From JAEZBP01 sp963832725 (GTDB taxonomy: Bacteria; Myxococcota_A; Polyangia; Polyangiales; Sandaracinaceae): 64,000 nt of DNA. The stretch is taken from contig CAWHVG010000002.1 in NCBI GenBank assembly GCA_963832725.1, forward strand, positions 1,054,001-1,118,000. The letters are read 5' to 3'. Below are positions 20,244 to 29,045 of this stretch, piece by piece; position 1 is the first letter of the stretch; each line of letters opens with the position of its first letter. The translations under genes and the position numbers were made by a program. Under the pieces are notes generated by a model. The model ran no database searches, was not told the DNA's origin, and saw only the letters and a list, made by a program, of their open reading frames with translations.

Positions 20244-21152
20244 ATGCCCCCGCCCGACGACGATGATCGTCCTTTGCCGCCGGAGCCGGTGGAGCGTGCC
20301 GTGCGAGCTGCCATCGAGGCCGTCTCCCGTGAGCAGGGCCTCGCGACGGATCAGGAGGGCATCGCCCGGTCCGGGAAAGCGCGCGGCATCGTTGAGCGCG
20401 AGCAGGCGGACCTGTCCCACGACGTACTCACTACGGACGATGTCATCGCGTTCTTCCGCTGGCTACCGATCCGGCACGCGTACTTGGTGAGGCTCCACGC
20501 GATCGCATCGCAGTTGCCGCAGCTCGTTCCCGTCCGCGAACGCGAATGGGCCGACGCGATCGTGGAGAGCGCGCAGGCAATGCTCGACGAGTTCCTCGAC
20601 GGGATCCGCCGCTTTGCTGTCCGGGACAAGAAGGGGAAGTTGCCGCCGCGGACGTTGCCGTGGACGCTCTGGGAGCGTGCGTGGGCCCGCAAACCAAAGC
20701 GGCACGAGGTCGCAGCGACTCTCCAGGCGGGCGAGGAGTCCGGTAGGCCGTGGGGCATGGTGCCGTGGAGCGCCGACCTCAAGGATGCCGTGATCGGGCT
20801 CGCCGTTTCCGCGACCGCGGAGCATCTCCGGGAGACGACCGCAGCGCCTGAGCTGCTGGGAGCCGAGCATCCCCTCTGCGGGATCCTCTACGTGGCGGCG
20901 AGCGTGTGGGACGAGCAACCATGCGAGGACCTCGATGCATGGTCCGCCCGCGTCCGCACCGCGATCGATCATCCTGAAACCCAGCGGCGTCGCACCCAGG
21001 GGCGCAAGGGCCGCCGCGGCAGCGTGGACGACGCAGCGACATGGGTGCTTCACCGACTGACTGGCATCAGCACCAGTTCGGCCGAGGACGCCGTCAGCCG
21101 CTACCGAAAAGGGCCCGCAGCATGCCGGCCCAAATCGTCCCGGCCGGAATGA
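20244..21152 (+). CDS. Island hypothetical protein
   Basis: This 302-residue soluble protein has no recognised family. The N-terminus is acidic and proline-rich (MPPPDDDDRPLPPEPVERAV) and the rest appears helical, with Arg/Lys-rich patches and a basic C-terminal tail. It is the first gene after attL, and the HTH and Rep-like genes follow on the same strand. The position suggests a role in element maintenance, for example replication or excision accessory, but nothing in the sequence shows this. Confidence 0.7.
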   Translation: MPPPDDDDRPLPPEPVERAVRAAIEAVSREQGLATDQEGIARSGKARGIVEREQADLSHDVLTTDDVIAFFRWLPIRHAYLVRLHAIASQLPQLVPVREREWADAIVESAQAMLDEFLDGIRRFAVRDKKGKLPPRTLPWTLWERAWARKPKRHEVAATLQAGEESGRPWGMVPWSADLKDAVIGLAVSATAEHLRETTAAPELLGAEHPLCGILYVAASVWDEQPCEDLDAWSARVRTAIDHPETQRRRTQGRKGRRGSVDDAATWVLHRLTGISTSSAEDAVSRYRKGPAACRPKSSRPE

Positions 21153-21190
21153 GCCGGGAGTCACGGCTGTGAGCGAACGATGCTCGCTGC

Positions 21191-21376
21191 ATGCGCTACT
21201 TGCTGATCGAAGAAGCTGCGGAGATCGCCCGCACGTCCCCGTCCACCGTCCGCTACTGGATCGCCATCGGCAAGCTGAGGTCGACGCGTCCCGGACGGCG
21301 CCGCCTCATCGAGAACCGCGAGCTGGAGCGTCTTCTCGCCGGCCGGAGCGACGATCCAACGCCCCGGCGGAAGTGA
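21191..21376 (+). CDS. Excisionase-like helix-turn-helix protein
   Basis: This 61-residue protein (MRYLLIEEAAEIARTSPSTV then RYWIAIGKLRSTRPGRRRLI) matches the MerR/excisionase DNA-binding pattern of a short HTH with a wing ending in a conserved Arg/Leu stretch. It is likely a recombination directionality factor or regulator for the integrase. Its TGA overlaps the ATG of the next gene. Confidence 0.85.
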   Translation: MRYLLIEEAAEIARTSPSTVRYWIAIGKLRSTRPGRRRLIENRELERLLAGRSDDPTPRRK

Positions 21377-22074
21377 TGACCGCCCACGACTGGCCGTTGA
21401 CGCGCGGTGTCGATCTCAAGACCCGCGATGCTCAGACCAGGTGGCTTCGCGGGTACCCGCGCGAGTTCTGGAGGCAGCACGCACCGGAGCGGTATACGCT
21501 GCTCCCCGATGAGGTGAAGGCGGATGACTCGCCCTACGAGTTCTGGACGCTGAAGTTCGACCTCACCTTCGACGGCCCGCATGCGCACCATCTCACTGCG
21601 CGCACCATCGATGGGCGCGTTCGCCAGTGGGCGCAGGCGCTCGCCGCGCACAGCGGTCATCACCTCCTCGTCGCTGTCACAGCGGCGCTAACAGATGCCG
21701 AACGTCGGCCCCATGTGCACGGCATGCTCTCGTCGCCGCCGGGTGTCGAGGTGCATAGTGACCCCATCAGCCTGTGGGTCAGGCTGGGTGGCGGCCGTCG
21801 ATCCATCGCCGAGCGCTACAATCGGAACGCGCTTCCGCTGCGGAAGCGAGGTAGACCGGTCACGTCCTCCGGCGAGTCACGCGGCGGCGCCATCCGGTAC
21901 GCTCTCGACCACGGCGAGATGATGATTCCGAGGGTGGCGTGTCCGGCTGACGCACGCGGCCGCCGCGCCATGCTCCGCCGCAAGGGCAGGTGCATCGGCG
22001 CCTCGCACCCGTGGTCCCCGTCAGACGCTCTCATAGCGGTCGGCCGTGCCGCCGACCGTCGGTCGCGACGATAG
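21376..22074 (+). CDS. Putative HUH-endonuclease Rep-like protein
   Basis: The ATG overlaps the upstream TGA (TGATGA), giving a 232-residue product starting MTAHDWPLTRGVDLKTRDAQ. A beta-strand (FWTLKFDLTFDGP), a His-hydrophobic-His motif in RRPHVHGMLSSPP and a later tyrosine region (GGAIRYALDHGE) occur in the order expected of rolling-circle Rep or relaxase HUH enzymes. The family assignment rests on motif order only. If correct, it would nick DNA to start replication or mobilisation of the excised island. The C-terminus is basic. Confidence 0.55.
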   Translation: MTAHDWPLTRGVDLKTRDAQTRWLRGYPREFWRQHAPERYTLLPDEVKADDSPYEFWTLKFDLTFDGPHAHHLTARTIDGRVRQWAQALAAHSGHHLLVAVTAALTDAERRPHVHGMLSSPPGVEVHSDPISLWVRLGGGRRSIAERYNRNALPLRKRGRPVTSSGESRGGAIRYALDHGEMMIPRVACPADARGRRAMLRRKGRCIGASHPWSPSDALIAVGRAADRRSRR

Positions 22075-22562
22075 GCGGCGGTGACGCATCACGTCTCGGA
22101 GGCGGTGACGCACCGCGCTGCGAGACTGGTGCCGCTCTCGCCGTCGTCCATCCAGCCCGCAGGGCGCCGAGTGCCCCTCATAGGTAGAGATCCGTCAAGA
22201 ACGCGAAAGGCCATGTCATCTCGAAAGACCCGAAGACAGGAAGGCCGGAAAGCCCCGAAGCTCTCCATCATCCAGAACGCTCCCTACAGACACCGAGAAA
22301 TACCTTGCCGCTTGCATATGATGCGTCGATCAAGATCCTATGATCCGACCGCCAAAGACTCTGTTGGTTTGAGAGAACAGCAACGCATTCGCTGGCGATC
22401 TGTCACGGCTCGCCTCGTCCATGCGTGACCGCTGTTCAGCGGAGATGCAGCGGCGTTGCTGGTCGAATGCCGCGTGCGGCCTGATTCCGCCGGCGTGGTG
22501 CCCGCCAAGTAAACAGGGCCCCGGCGCTGGAACGCTGGGGGCGGAAAGTGAGGGATGGAGTC
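22075..22562. other. AT-richer intergenic segment of the island
   Basis: This stretch is clearly less G/C-rich than its surroundings, especially 22190-22420. It opens with two tandem GGCGGTGACGCA copies. No gene has convincing composition. It could hold the origin or nick site for the Rep-like protein, or the promoter of the next gene, but no defined motif was seen. Confidence 0.35.
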
Positions 22563-23001
22563 ATGGACACTGCAACCAAAAACGGCCTTTGGCGCATCTT
22601 GCGCTTGGTCGAGGATTCAGCGGAGCAGATGATCAAGATCGTGGGCATACGCCCGAAGTTCACGAAGATCGTGAAGACGTACCGTCTGCTCGTGGACCTC
22701 AAGACTTGCACGTGCCGCGGGCGGACCGATGGCCCTTGCTACATCTGCCAAGCTGGCGCGGTCATCTACGACCCTACGACCATCGGCGGTCGTGCGCAGC
22801 GCAAGCGGCGCGAGGTGTTGTTAACTCTCGCAGGAGCTCCGGGGCGAACAGCGCGTGCGGGCGACCGTGAGGGCCTTCGGCGACGCCCCCCTCGGGAGAT
22901 GCCGGGCCCTCCGCGTGAGCGACTCCACGGCCCTCTGGCGGGCAGCCGTGGACGTTTTCGAGGCCCGCGTGATGGGCGACGATTACAGCTACGTGGGCTA
23001 G
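22563..23001 (+). CDS. Small Cys-motif protein with frame break
   Basis: The first frame reads MDTATKNGLWRILRLVEDSA and includes the cysteine cluster CTCRGRTDGPCYIC, which could bind zinc. Near 22820 (around GTTAAC) the coding character moves to the next frame, which ends QELRGEQRVRATV and then DDYSYVG with a stop at 23001. Removing one base joins them into about 145 residues. The break is not at a GATC-type site. A single-frame alternative with a random tail cannot be excluded. Function unknown. A gatgGAG sequence precedes the start. Confidence 0.45.
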
Positions 23002-23060
23002 TTGCGTCCCCGGTACATGCGCCGCCTTGTGGAAGGACCACTGTTCTCGAGGTCGTGGGC

Positions 23061-23095
23061 CTCCTCCTCCCGCCCAACCTGGGCCGGAGGAGGAG
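23061..23095. terminator. Strong hairpin between convergent genes
   Basis: CTCCTCCTCC at 23061-23070 pairs perfectly with 23086-23095, and an inner GCCCA/TGGGC stem adds five pairs. It lacks a T-run, but it sits exactly between convergent genes and may terminate both. Confidence 0.65.
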
Positions 23096-23108
23096 AATGG
23101 TCCCACAG

Positions 23109-24260
23109 TCAGTAGTTGTCGTTCGCAAAGTCGTCGAAGTCGGTGAGCCGGTTGTTGATGTACCGCTCCCGCTGGATCTCGATACTGTTCTCGCTCCGCA
23201 CGTTGGGATTCAGGTAGAGGTAGAGGTCGGTGCGGCTCGTCGGCCCGCTGGTGTCGGACGGCTGATCGACGACGAACATCAGACCACCGAGCCGCGTCGC
23301 AACGTCGGCGACCGTCACACCCTTTCCGGCAAGCTCGCTGCTAGGGAGGGCACTCTCGATCGGGCTCGTGTCGCGCGTCATGCGGCAGAACACGCGACGA
23401 GCGAGCGAGCGGAACAACGTCTTTGGCTGCTGGAAGGAGCTGGTGCTGTCGAGGTCGATCCACGGATGCGTCACGTAAACGCGTAGATTCGAGCCGTCGT
23501 CGCGAAGCTGCTCTGCCTTCTCCAGGACGAGCCATTCGCTTTCCTCGGCACGCCGGTAGGGGCTGTATGAATGCTCGCTGATCCGCACGGCACCTTTCGG
23601 CCACCGGAAGACCACACCGGGTAGCTCGGCCCGTCTGAGGACCGCGCCTCCGCTTCGCTGCATGCTGACGATAGCGTCGGCGATGTCGTTCACGAGAGCC
23701 TGGTCCAAGTGCGTCACGGCGAGCGACCTGTCGAAGTTTGGCATGATCGACTTCCCGCCGCGCTTTTCCACGGCGTCTGCGATGCGCCGAAGCTGCGTCT
23801 CGACTCTCGAACGCCATGCCTTCACCTCGAAGGGTAGGCCGAACTCTGGATCGCCACCCACGAGCCCGTCGAGCGCGTAGGACGCGCGGACCCCGTGACG
23901 AATCCCGAGCGTGCCGGCGATTGGGACTTCGACCGCGAACGCTGACGCGTCGCGACCAATCACGTCGATCGCGCTCAGCTCGGCCCAAGCGCCCTCCCAT
24001 GAGCCACGCGTGAGGCCGCGGAGACGGTCCGCCAAGTGGGCGGCGACGGCCGGGTGCCGGGCGACCATCACCCGCAGCCGCCTGAGCCGCTCACGGAAGT
24101 GCATCGTGAATTCGCGGTACTCGCGAGGATCGGCGGCATTGGTTTCGATCGCGCCGGTCAGATTGTTGAACGGGGAGCTGAGCCGCTTAATCGAGTCGCC
24201 AACCTTGGGATCGAAATGAGTGCCGACGAAAGTGCCGAAGGCGTCGAGGTGCGTGGGCAT
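23109..24260 (-). CDS. Putative PD-(D/E)xK-fold protein
   Basis: This 383-residue soluble protein has no recognised family. D131 in SYALDGLVGGDPEF followed by FEVKAW (E145, K147) has the spacing and hydrophobic context of a PD-(D/E)xK nuclease core, with a helix containing E94 before it. The C-terminal half (VYVTHPWIDLDSTSSF, YLYLNPNVRSENS) has no motif I know. It is convergent with the Cys-motif gene and reads toward it. A DNA-cleaving accessory role in the island is an inference. Confidence 0.6.
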   Translation of the reverse strand: MPTHLDAFGTFVGTHFDPKVGDSIKRLSSPFNNLTGAIETNAADPREYREFTMHFRERLRRLRVMVARHPAVAAHLADRLRGLTRGSWEGAWAELSAIDVIGRDASAFAVEVPIAGTLGIRHGVRASYALDGLVGGDPEFGLPFEVKAWRSRVETQLRRIADAVEKRGGKSIMPNFDRSLAVTHLDQALVNDIADAIVSMQRSGGAVLRRAELPGVVFRWPKGAVRISEHSYSPYRRAEESEWLVLEKAEQLRDDGSNLRVYVTHPWIDLDSTSSFQQPKTLFRSLARRVFCRMTRDTSPIESALPSSELAGKGVTVADVATRLGGLMFVVDQPSDTSGPTSRTDLYLYLNPNVRSENSIEIQRERYINNRLTDFDDFANDNY

Positions 24261-24272
24261 GCTCGGGCCAGA

Positions 24273-24488
24273 CTACCCGCGGTTCATAGATTTGGCATGC
24301 ACCAGCGTCGCGTCGAGCGCCCCAACGTCTCGGTCTTGCACTTCGGGCACGTCAGAGAGATTCGCGCGGTCGCTCGGGTCTTGGAAGCCTCGCTCTTGCT
24401 CTTCGACGGGCAGGGTTGCGCGGATGCGAGCCCATTCGTGCAGGCGCACCGGCCGGAGTTGACGACGCTGCTGCTCCCGGCGGCGCAT
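24273..24488 (-). CDS. Possible small hypothetical protein
   Basis: A 71-residue frame starting MRRREQQRRQLRPVRLHEWA and ending VGALDATLVHAKSMNRG has a mixed, charge-balanced composition unlike the shadow frames around it. It may start further upstream in the same frame. No family is recognised. It would lie between the PIN-like remnant and the PD-(D/E)xK-like gene on the same strand. Confidence 0.3.
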   Translation of the reverse strand: MRRREQQRRQLRPVRLHEWARIRATLPVEEQERGFQDPSDRANLSDVPEVQDRDVGALDATLVHAKSMNRG

Positions 24489-24591
24489 CGGAACCGGGCC
24501 CGCGGAGGCGACGGCGCTCTCGTCCGGGATGGGGCGGGCGAACGGGGAGCTAGCCGCGGGTCTCACATACCGCCACGCTGCTCGAAGGCGC

Positions 24592-25424
24592 TCATGCGCG
24601 CGCAAGGAGGCCGCGGGCCCAGTCAACAAAGTCAACGACGACTAGACCATCGACGGCGGCCGTATCGGCAATCAACCGAAAGCGGGTGTCGCTCGTGACA
24701 AGAACATCGGCGTACGCGGCCGACTCGAAGTGCACGAGGTCGTAGAGGAATCGTTCTCGTCGAATCCGCCGCCCCTCCGCGTGAAGCAGGTAGATCCGAG
24801 CGAGGTGGAATGACATGAAATACCAGAGCGATGGGATCTCCTGGGTCGAGGCCAGAGCCCCTCAACCCGTGGCAGCCCGCTCCGTCGGGCCTCGCGCCGG
24901 AGGGTGTCCATGCACCAGTCACGCACGACAGCTTTCGGGTCGGCGTACCAGTCGCGCGTTAGCTTGCGCAGCGCTCGAGCGTCACCGACTTTCCGGGTGA
25001 TCTCGCTACGTGCCCGATGCTCGCCGTGCCCGAACGCCTGTTTTCCCTTCCGGGCGTACTCGCGCATTTCGCCCGCAGTCTGGTGGTCTAGCAGCCCGGC
25101 GACGAGGTCCTCGGGCGGCGACTGCGCATACGCCTCCTCATCGAACAGCATGCGTCCGTAAGCGACCTCGAGCTTTCGTCGCGCTCGGTATTCACGCAAG
25201 ATTCATCCATCACTGAGCGTGGCGAGGAAGCGGATGATTTTCTCATAGAGTACGGGCTGTGAAGTGGCGATGCCGGCTAGCTCGGTAAGAAGGGGTAACG
25301 TAAGGCGAACGCATGCTGCGCCGTCCCGCACGAGGCGACCAAGTTCTCCCCGCACGCGTGCCAGCTCATCCGCGCTGAATCCAGCGCGGCCGAATAGATA
25401 CGAAGCGGCGTTGGTGTCCAGCAT
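24592..25424 (-). pseudogene. PIN-like nuclease gene broken by a stop and a frameshift
   Basis: A PIN-like protein can be read from the ATG at 25424 (MLDTNAASYLFGRAG, first catalytic Asp) through LTLPLLTELAGI (Glu) to a C-terminal YADVLVTSDTRFRLI motif (last Asp). An in-frame TGA at 25203-25205 interrupts it where a Trp codon (TGG) would continue as LSDG-W-ILREYRARRKL. A second break near 24860 at a GGGG run needs one added base to join VEGL to STQEIPSLWYFMSFHL. With both repaired, about 277 residues result, similar in layout to the intact PIN-like gene at 28076. Translation of the lower part could restart at a TTG at 25199. Confidence 0.6.
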
Positions 25425-25991
25425 GATAGTTGTTGTGCGGCTCTTATCGTCGAATGTGGCAAGCTCGCGCCGACGCTGCTCACGCTGATCGTACACGGCG
25501 CGAAGGTCCGGAAACGCCATGAGACCCGCAGGTTCGATGTTCATGGCTGCGCACAATCGCCGAGCGCTCTCCACAAACGAGAGTCCCTCCCGTACGCGAT
25601 CCTCGATGAACGCGTATACCTCATCAGGGTCGCGCGTTGGCGCCCTTTCCGCGGCGTGGACATGCTCTTCCAGCTCGCTTGCGAGGCGCAGACGCCCCAA
25701 CGAGCGCGCGCGCTCCGCAGCCCGACGCATTCGCGCCGACCACTTCGCGCCGTGCCCGCGGTTCGTCACCACGTGACAGCACTCGTGGATGAGCGAGGCT
25801 GTCAGCTCGATGCTGCCCAACACGAGCCACGGCCCTACCCATAGCACCCGGGCTTGCGGCTCCGCGTAGGTCCACGGATGTCGCCACGGAGAGCGCACAC
25901 CGCGGCGTACCTTCCATGAACGACCGGCGGTCCATCGCGAGAAGTAGCAGAGTCGGACCGCATCAAACTCCCCACGCAAGCTCCTCGGCAT
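25203..25991 (-). CDS. SprT-like zinc metallopeptidase, fused in frame to a PIN fragment
   Basis: The first ~185 residues form a SprT-like zincin. LTASLIHECCHVVTNRGHG gives the HExxH pair (H69, E70, H73) and a third His at position 80, followed by a basic helix. The frame then runs without a stop into MLDTNAASYLFG, the start of a PIN domain, and ends at TGA 25203. Either the peptidase lost its stop and became fused, or the two were one protein whose PIN part is now truncated. The substrate is unknown. The upstream 200 bp hold no gene. Confidence 0.65.
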   Translation of the reverse strand: MPRSLRGEFDAVRLCYFSRWTAGRSWKVRRGVRSPWRHPWTYAEPQARVLWVGPWLVLGSIELTASLIHECCHVVTNRGHGAKWSARMRRAAERARSLGRLRLASELEEHVHAAERAPTRDPDEVYAFIEDRVREGLSFVESARRLCAAMNIEPAGLMAFPDLRAVYDQREQRRRELATFDDKSRTTTIMLDTNAASYLFGRAGFSADELARVRGELGRLVRDGAACVRLTLPLLTELAGIATSQPVLYEKIIRFLATLSDG

Positions 25992-26191
25992 CTGCCCAAC
26001 GTTGTGCGATACGACTCCGCCGGCAAGGGGCTGTCTACGCCGCCGTGCCGGATCGAGCAGGTCCTCCTGCTCTCGCCATGCCTGAACGTCGCACCCTCAA
26101 TCATGGCGGTCCCGAGAGCGATGCTCGCAGAGGTGTGCTGCTCCGGGCCGAGAACCGCATCGCGGCGTGAAGCGCCGCGGCGGGGGCATGG

Positions 26192-26452
26192 CTACGGCGC
26201 GAACTCGCGGACGGACCCGGTGGTGTAGGTGATCTCTAAGCGGGAGACATCGGTCCAGCGGATGCTGTGATCGGAATCCTGGCCGCGCAACACCGTATGC
26301 GCGGTGAGCGTCACTGGGATTTCCGTGCTCCACCCGCCGCCGAACGCAGACACGAACCCCTCGAAGCTCGCGCCGTCCTTGTACTCGACCAGCACCGAGC
26401 GGATGTCATCCCGGCCGAGTTCAACCTGCGCCTCCGCAAGAACGCCCGGCAT
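26192..26452 (-). CDS. Small island hypothetical protein
   Basis: This 86-residue protein (MPGVLAEAQVELGRDDIRSV to TGSVREFAP) looks like a compact beta-rich domain. No family is recognised. Its ATG overlaps the TGA of the papain-like gene (TGATG), so the two are translationally coupled and probably work together. Confidence 0.65.
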   Translation of the reverse strand: MPGVLAEAQVELGRDDIRSVLVEYKDGASFEGFVSAFGGGWSTEIPVTLTAHTVLRGQDSDHSIRWTDVSRLEITYTTGSVREFAP

Positions 26453-27018
26453 CAGTGCACCCATCCGCGTGCGCGCGCTGTCCGCGGGTTCGGCACCCAC
26501 AGTGCCCAGCGGCCGTGCGCATCGTAGGCCCACCGCACTAGCTCGGAAACCGGCCGGCGCCGGGTGGGCGCGTCAGGGTGCGGATCGATCATCTCGATCG
26601 GCGGGAGGAACTCGCCGAAGAGCGCTCGGGGCCAACCCACGGGGATCACCGGCTGGCTCGCAGAAGCCATGACCATTGCGTGTCCGACCGGCCCGTCCGG
26701 CACGTTGTACAGCACACTCGGTCGGACGCCGAGCACCACGCCGCCGTCGTGGTGTTGCTCCTCCGCGAGAACACGGAGGTCGAAGCCCCGCATCGCGAAG
26801 GCCGGGATCCCGAGCCGACGGATCGCGAGGGCCGCGTGGCCCATACTCGCGCCGCCCCGCTCGCACGCGCGCAGTTCTTGCCGCAGATACGCTGCGATCG
26901 GGCCCGGATCCAGGCCCCATTCGCCCGCGGCGACGATCGCCGCCGATGCGGGGAGGCAGTCCGTGGCGCACGTTTGGAACTCCATCGCGTAGGGCTTTGA
27001 CTGCTCGATGTGCATCAT
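26452..27018 (-). CDS. Putative C39/papain-like cysteine peptidase
   Basis: This protein of about 188 residues has a Cys in TCATDCLPASAAIVAAG at a helix start. A later GPVGHAMVMASA supplies the His, and EMIDPHPDAP could supply the Asp. This order is typical of C39-like papain-fold domains. There is no signal peptide or transporter fusion. The start at 27018 (MMHIEQ) is preferred; 27057 is an alternative that adds a Cys-containing extension. It is divergent from the caspase-like gene at 27096 and coupled to the downstream 86-residue gene. An immunity or processing role is unproven. Confidence 0.55.
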   Translation of the reverse strand: MMHIEQSKPYAMEFQTCATDCLPASAAIVAAGEWGLDPGPIAAYLRQELRACERGGASMGHAALAIRRLGIPAFAMRGFDLRVLAEEQHHDGGVVLGVRPSVLYNVPDGPVGHAMVMASASQPVIPVGWPRALFGEFLPPIEMIDPHPDAPTRRRPVSELVRWAYDAHGRWALWVPNPRTARARGWVH

Positions 27019-27095
27019 CGTCGGGCAAAGTAAGCATTGCTGCAGCGGCGTCAACATCCGGTACTTGCCTACGCACGGTCGATGGTTATCGTGTG

Positions 27096-28014
27096 ATGTT
27101 CTTCATGCCTTCTCTTCGCACCAAGCGCCCACGGCGCCTGCCGGACCAGCCCTCTCTCCTCGTCCTTCATCTCGACACGGCGAAGCTCCCTACGGACCGA
27201 TTGTCGTTCGAGCCCGTCCTCGAGTCGCTCCATCTCGGGGCATTCTTCGCCGACATCGAAACCGTGGCGGTTACAACGCAGCAGGAGCTTCTCGCCAGCC
27301 TTGCCACGTTTGCCGAGAGGTCAGCCAAGTTCGACGCTGTGGTCGCCATCGGGCACTCGAACGAGGATGGGATTCGGATGGGTGCAGATCGGCTCACATC
27401 CGTCCCGGTTGACACCCGAGAGCACGAGAATTCTGGGCCTTCCTGAACGGTCAAGCCGTCCACGGAGGCCGTTGGCAGGCCGACGCGGACAGGTTAACGC
27501 CAGTCTCGACACGGCACTGCGGGCCGAATACCCAGGATTCGTGGGTAAAACGCTGGATCTGAGCGTCCTCGACTGGATCTCGGCCCGGCTGCACCCGATT
27601 CGGATCGCCTCAGACGCGTTCGTCGATTGGGCGGCGTTTGCGAAGTTCATCAAGCCATTTCGCCCCCGCCGTTTGGTGTTGATCGCATGCCGCGCCGGAC
27701 GGTGGCCCGGAGCACGCGACCTCTTCCGCAGGCTGCCCGCGCTGCGGCGGATCTATGCATCGCCTGTGAACGTCGGATTGCCGCAGGCCACCGTGATGTT
27801 GGGGCTCGGCGCTACGCTCTCCGCGGTGCGCACTCCCGACGCGAAGGCGATGCTCGCCGTCCGCGCAGCAGTTGCGCTCGCGGACGGCGGACAGATTCGG
27901 GAGTGGACGCGAAACCAGGATGCTGGGAACCCTGACGGGAGGCTGCTCGATCTGGCCCCGGACGTGACCGACGGCCCGCTCCGAGCGCTCGCTCGCGCCG
28001 TGCACCGGAAGTGA
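27096..28014 (+). CDS. Caspase/CHAT-like protein carrying a 226-bp insertion
   Basis: The N-terminal part (FDAVVAIGHSNEDG) supplies a catalytic-type His after a hydrophobic strand. The C-terminal part (PRRLVLIACRAGRWPGARDL) supplies the Cys, as in caspase-fold CHAT peptidases. The two parts are in different frames. Deleting the 226 bp between the two copies of GATTCGGAT (27371-27379 and 27597-27605) joins them as HSNEDGIRIASDAFVDWAAF, a compact 230-residue protein with the usual His-to-Cys spacing. It heads an operon of PIN-like, PLD-like, helical and PD-(D/E)xK-like genes. A single-base repair at the first repeat would also join the frames but leaves a low-quality linker. Confidence 0.6.
27371..27605 (+). 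repeat. 226-bp insertion bounded by 9-bp direct repeats
   Basis: GATTCGGAT occurs at both ends, and removing one repeat plus the intervening DNA restores the host reading frame exactly. No terminal inverted repeats or transposase are seen. The interior contains a short protein-like stretch (EFWAFLNGQAVHGGRWQADA) in the third frame. Confidence 0.5.
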
Positions 28015-28075
28015 GACGGGCGTGGGGGGCTGTGGCAGTGCGATCGAGACTGCGGCCGCCGCCCGTGGGCCGGCC

Positions 28076-29032
28076 ATGGTGTACCTCGATACGAGCGACA
28101 TCTCGTACCTCGTGAAAGGGCGTGGACCCGCGGGCCTCGATGTGCCGGCGGCGCGAGATCGGCTCCTCGCGCTTCTGACGAACGAGCAGGCCCGCCTCAT
28201 GATCTCGTTCGTTCATCTCGCGGAGATCGCCATCAATAGGTCGACCTCGGAAGCGGCGCTGCGATGGCTCGAGACCGGACCGCCCATCTGGTGCTTCACA
28301 ACTCCCGCCGACTCGATCTTCCGAGCAGAGCTTCTCGGTCAGAGTCTCAAAATCAACGCACAGCCGCTGACTCGACCGATGTTGGAGTCGCTGAGGCTTC
28401 CGCTTTGCGGCCCGGTGCGCAGCGTTTCCGCCGGCACGGTCGCGCGCGCCTTCCGGTGGATAGCCGTGGGTTGGGCTAAGGCGGAGCAACTTCGGCAGCG
28501 CGCCGCGCGGCGACGACCGAACACGACCGCCAAGCAACACGCGGAGGCGATGCACGAACAGCATCGAATCGTGGAAGCGATTCTTCGAGGGGAGCATGGC
28601 AAGCTTCCGGCAGCGGGACGTGCCGCCGTCAGCATGTTCTTGCCGGTCGCGCGCTGGGTGACCGCCCGGCACGGGCTGACCCTGGAGGACGTTCGAGCCC
28701 ACGGTCGCCTGCCACCCGGCTGCTCGTGGTTCGCTGGAACCGTCCCGCCGGCCGCGTGGCGCGACGCAGGCAAGCGTGTGAAGTCGCCGCGCGATGCTCC
28801 GGCGAGTGCACTGCGCGTCGCCATCGATGCCGGCCGCTCTACACAGCCTGGAGTGGTATACGATGTGCGCCACCTCGCCTACGCCGCATGCTGCGATTTC
28901 GCGACGATCGACGGGCCGAACTTCCGGGCCACCGCAAGCGTCCGCGCGAAGATCGTGCGACCTACGTTCTTCCGGACCGCTTCTCTCGATGAGGTAGTGG
29001 GTGCGATCGAACGTGCACGCGCGACGCGATAG
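28076..29032 (+). CDS. PIN-like nuclease
   Basis: This intact 318-residue protein starts MVYLDTSDISYLV (first Asp), has SFVHLAEIAIN (Glu) and ends with DVRHLAYAACCDFATIDGPN, supplying the last Asp pair. These match the acidic triad order of PIN-fold RNases, with a long helical insertion in the middle (residues 100-230). It is probably a metal-dependent RNase. It is 61 bp downstream of the caspase-like gene and 13 bp upstream of the PLD-like gene. PIN proteins are often toxins, but no small antitoxin gene is adjacent. A broken relative lies at 24592. Confidence 0.75.
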   Translation: MVYLDTSDISYLVKGRGPAGLDVPAARDRLLALLTNEQARLMISFVHLAEIAINRSTSEAALRWLETGPPIWCFTTPADSIFRAELLGQSLKINAQPLTRPMLESLRLPLCGPVRSVSAGTVARAFRWIAVGWAKAEQLRQRAARRRPNTTAKQHAEAMHEQHRIVEAILRGEHGKLPAAGRAAVSMFLPVARWVTARHGLTLEDVRAHGRLPPGCSWFAGTVPPAAWRDAGKRVKSPRDAPASALRVAIDAGRSTQPGVVYDVRHLAYAACCDFATIDGPNFRATASVRAKIVRPTFFRTASLDEVVGAIERARATR

Positions 29033-29045
29033 AATACGTACCTGG

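Noticed and set aside
22081..22428. Possible 115-residue gene in the AT-richer island segment
   Set aside because: Codon use and residue composition look random and there is no ribosome-binding site.
24850..24870. Frame break in the PIN-like remnant as part of the GATC pattern
   Set aside because: It lies at a GGGG run and needs an added base, so it is a different kind of indel.
27371..27375. GATTC in the caspase-like gene as an eleventh GATC-type insertion
   Set aside because: A one-base repair joins the frames but gives an implausible linker. Removing the segment between the 9-bp repeats gives a better protein, so it was not counted.
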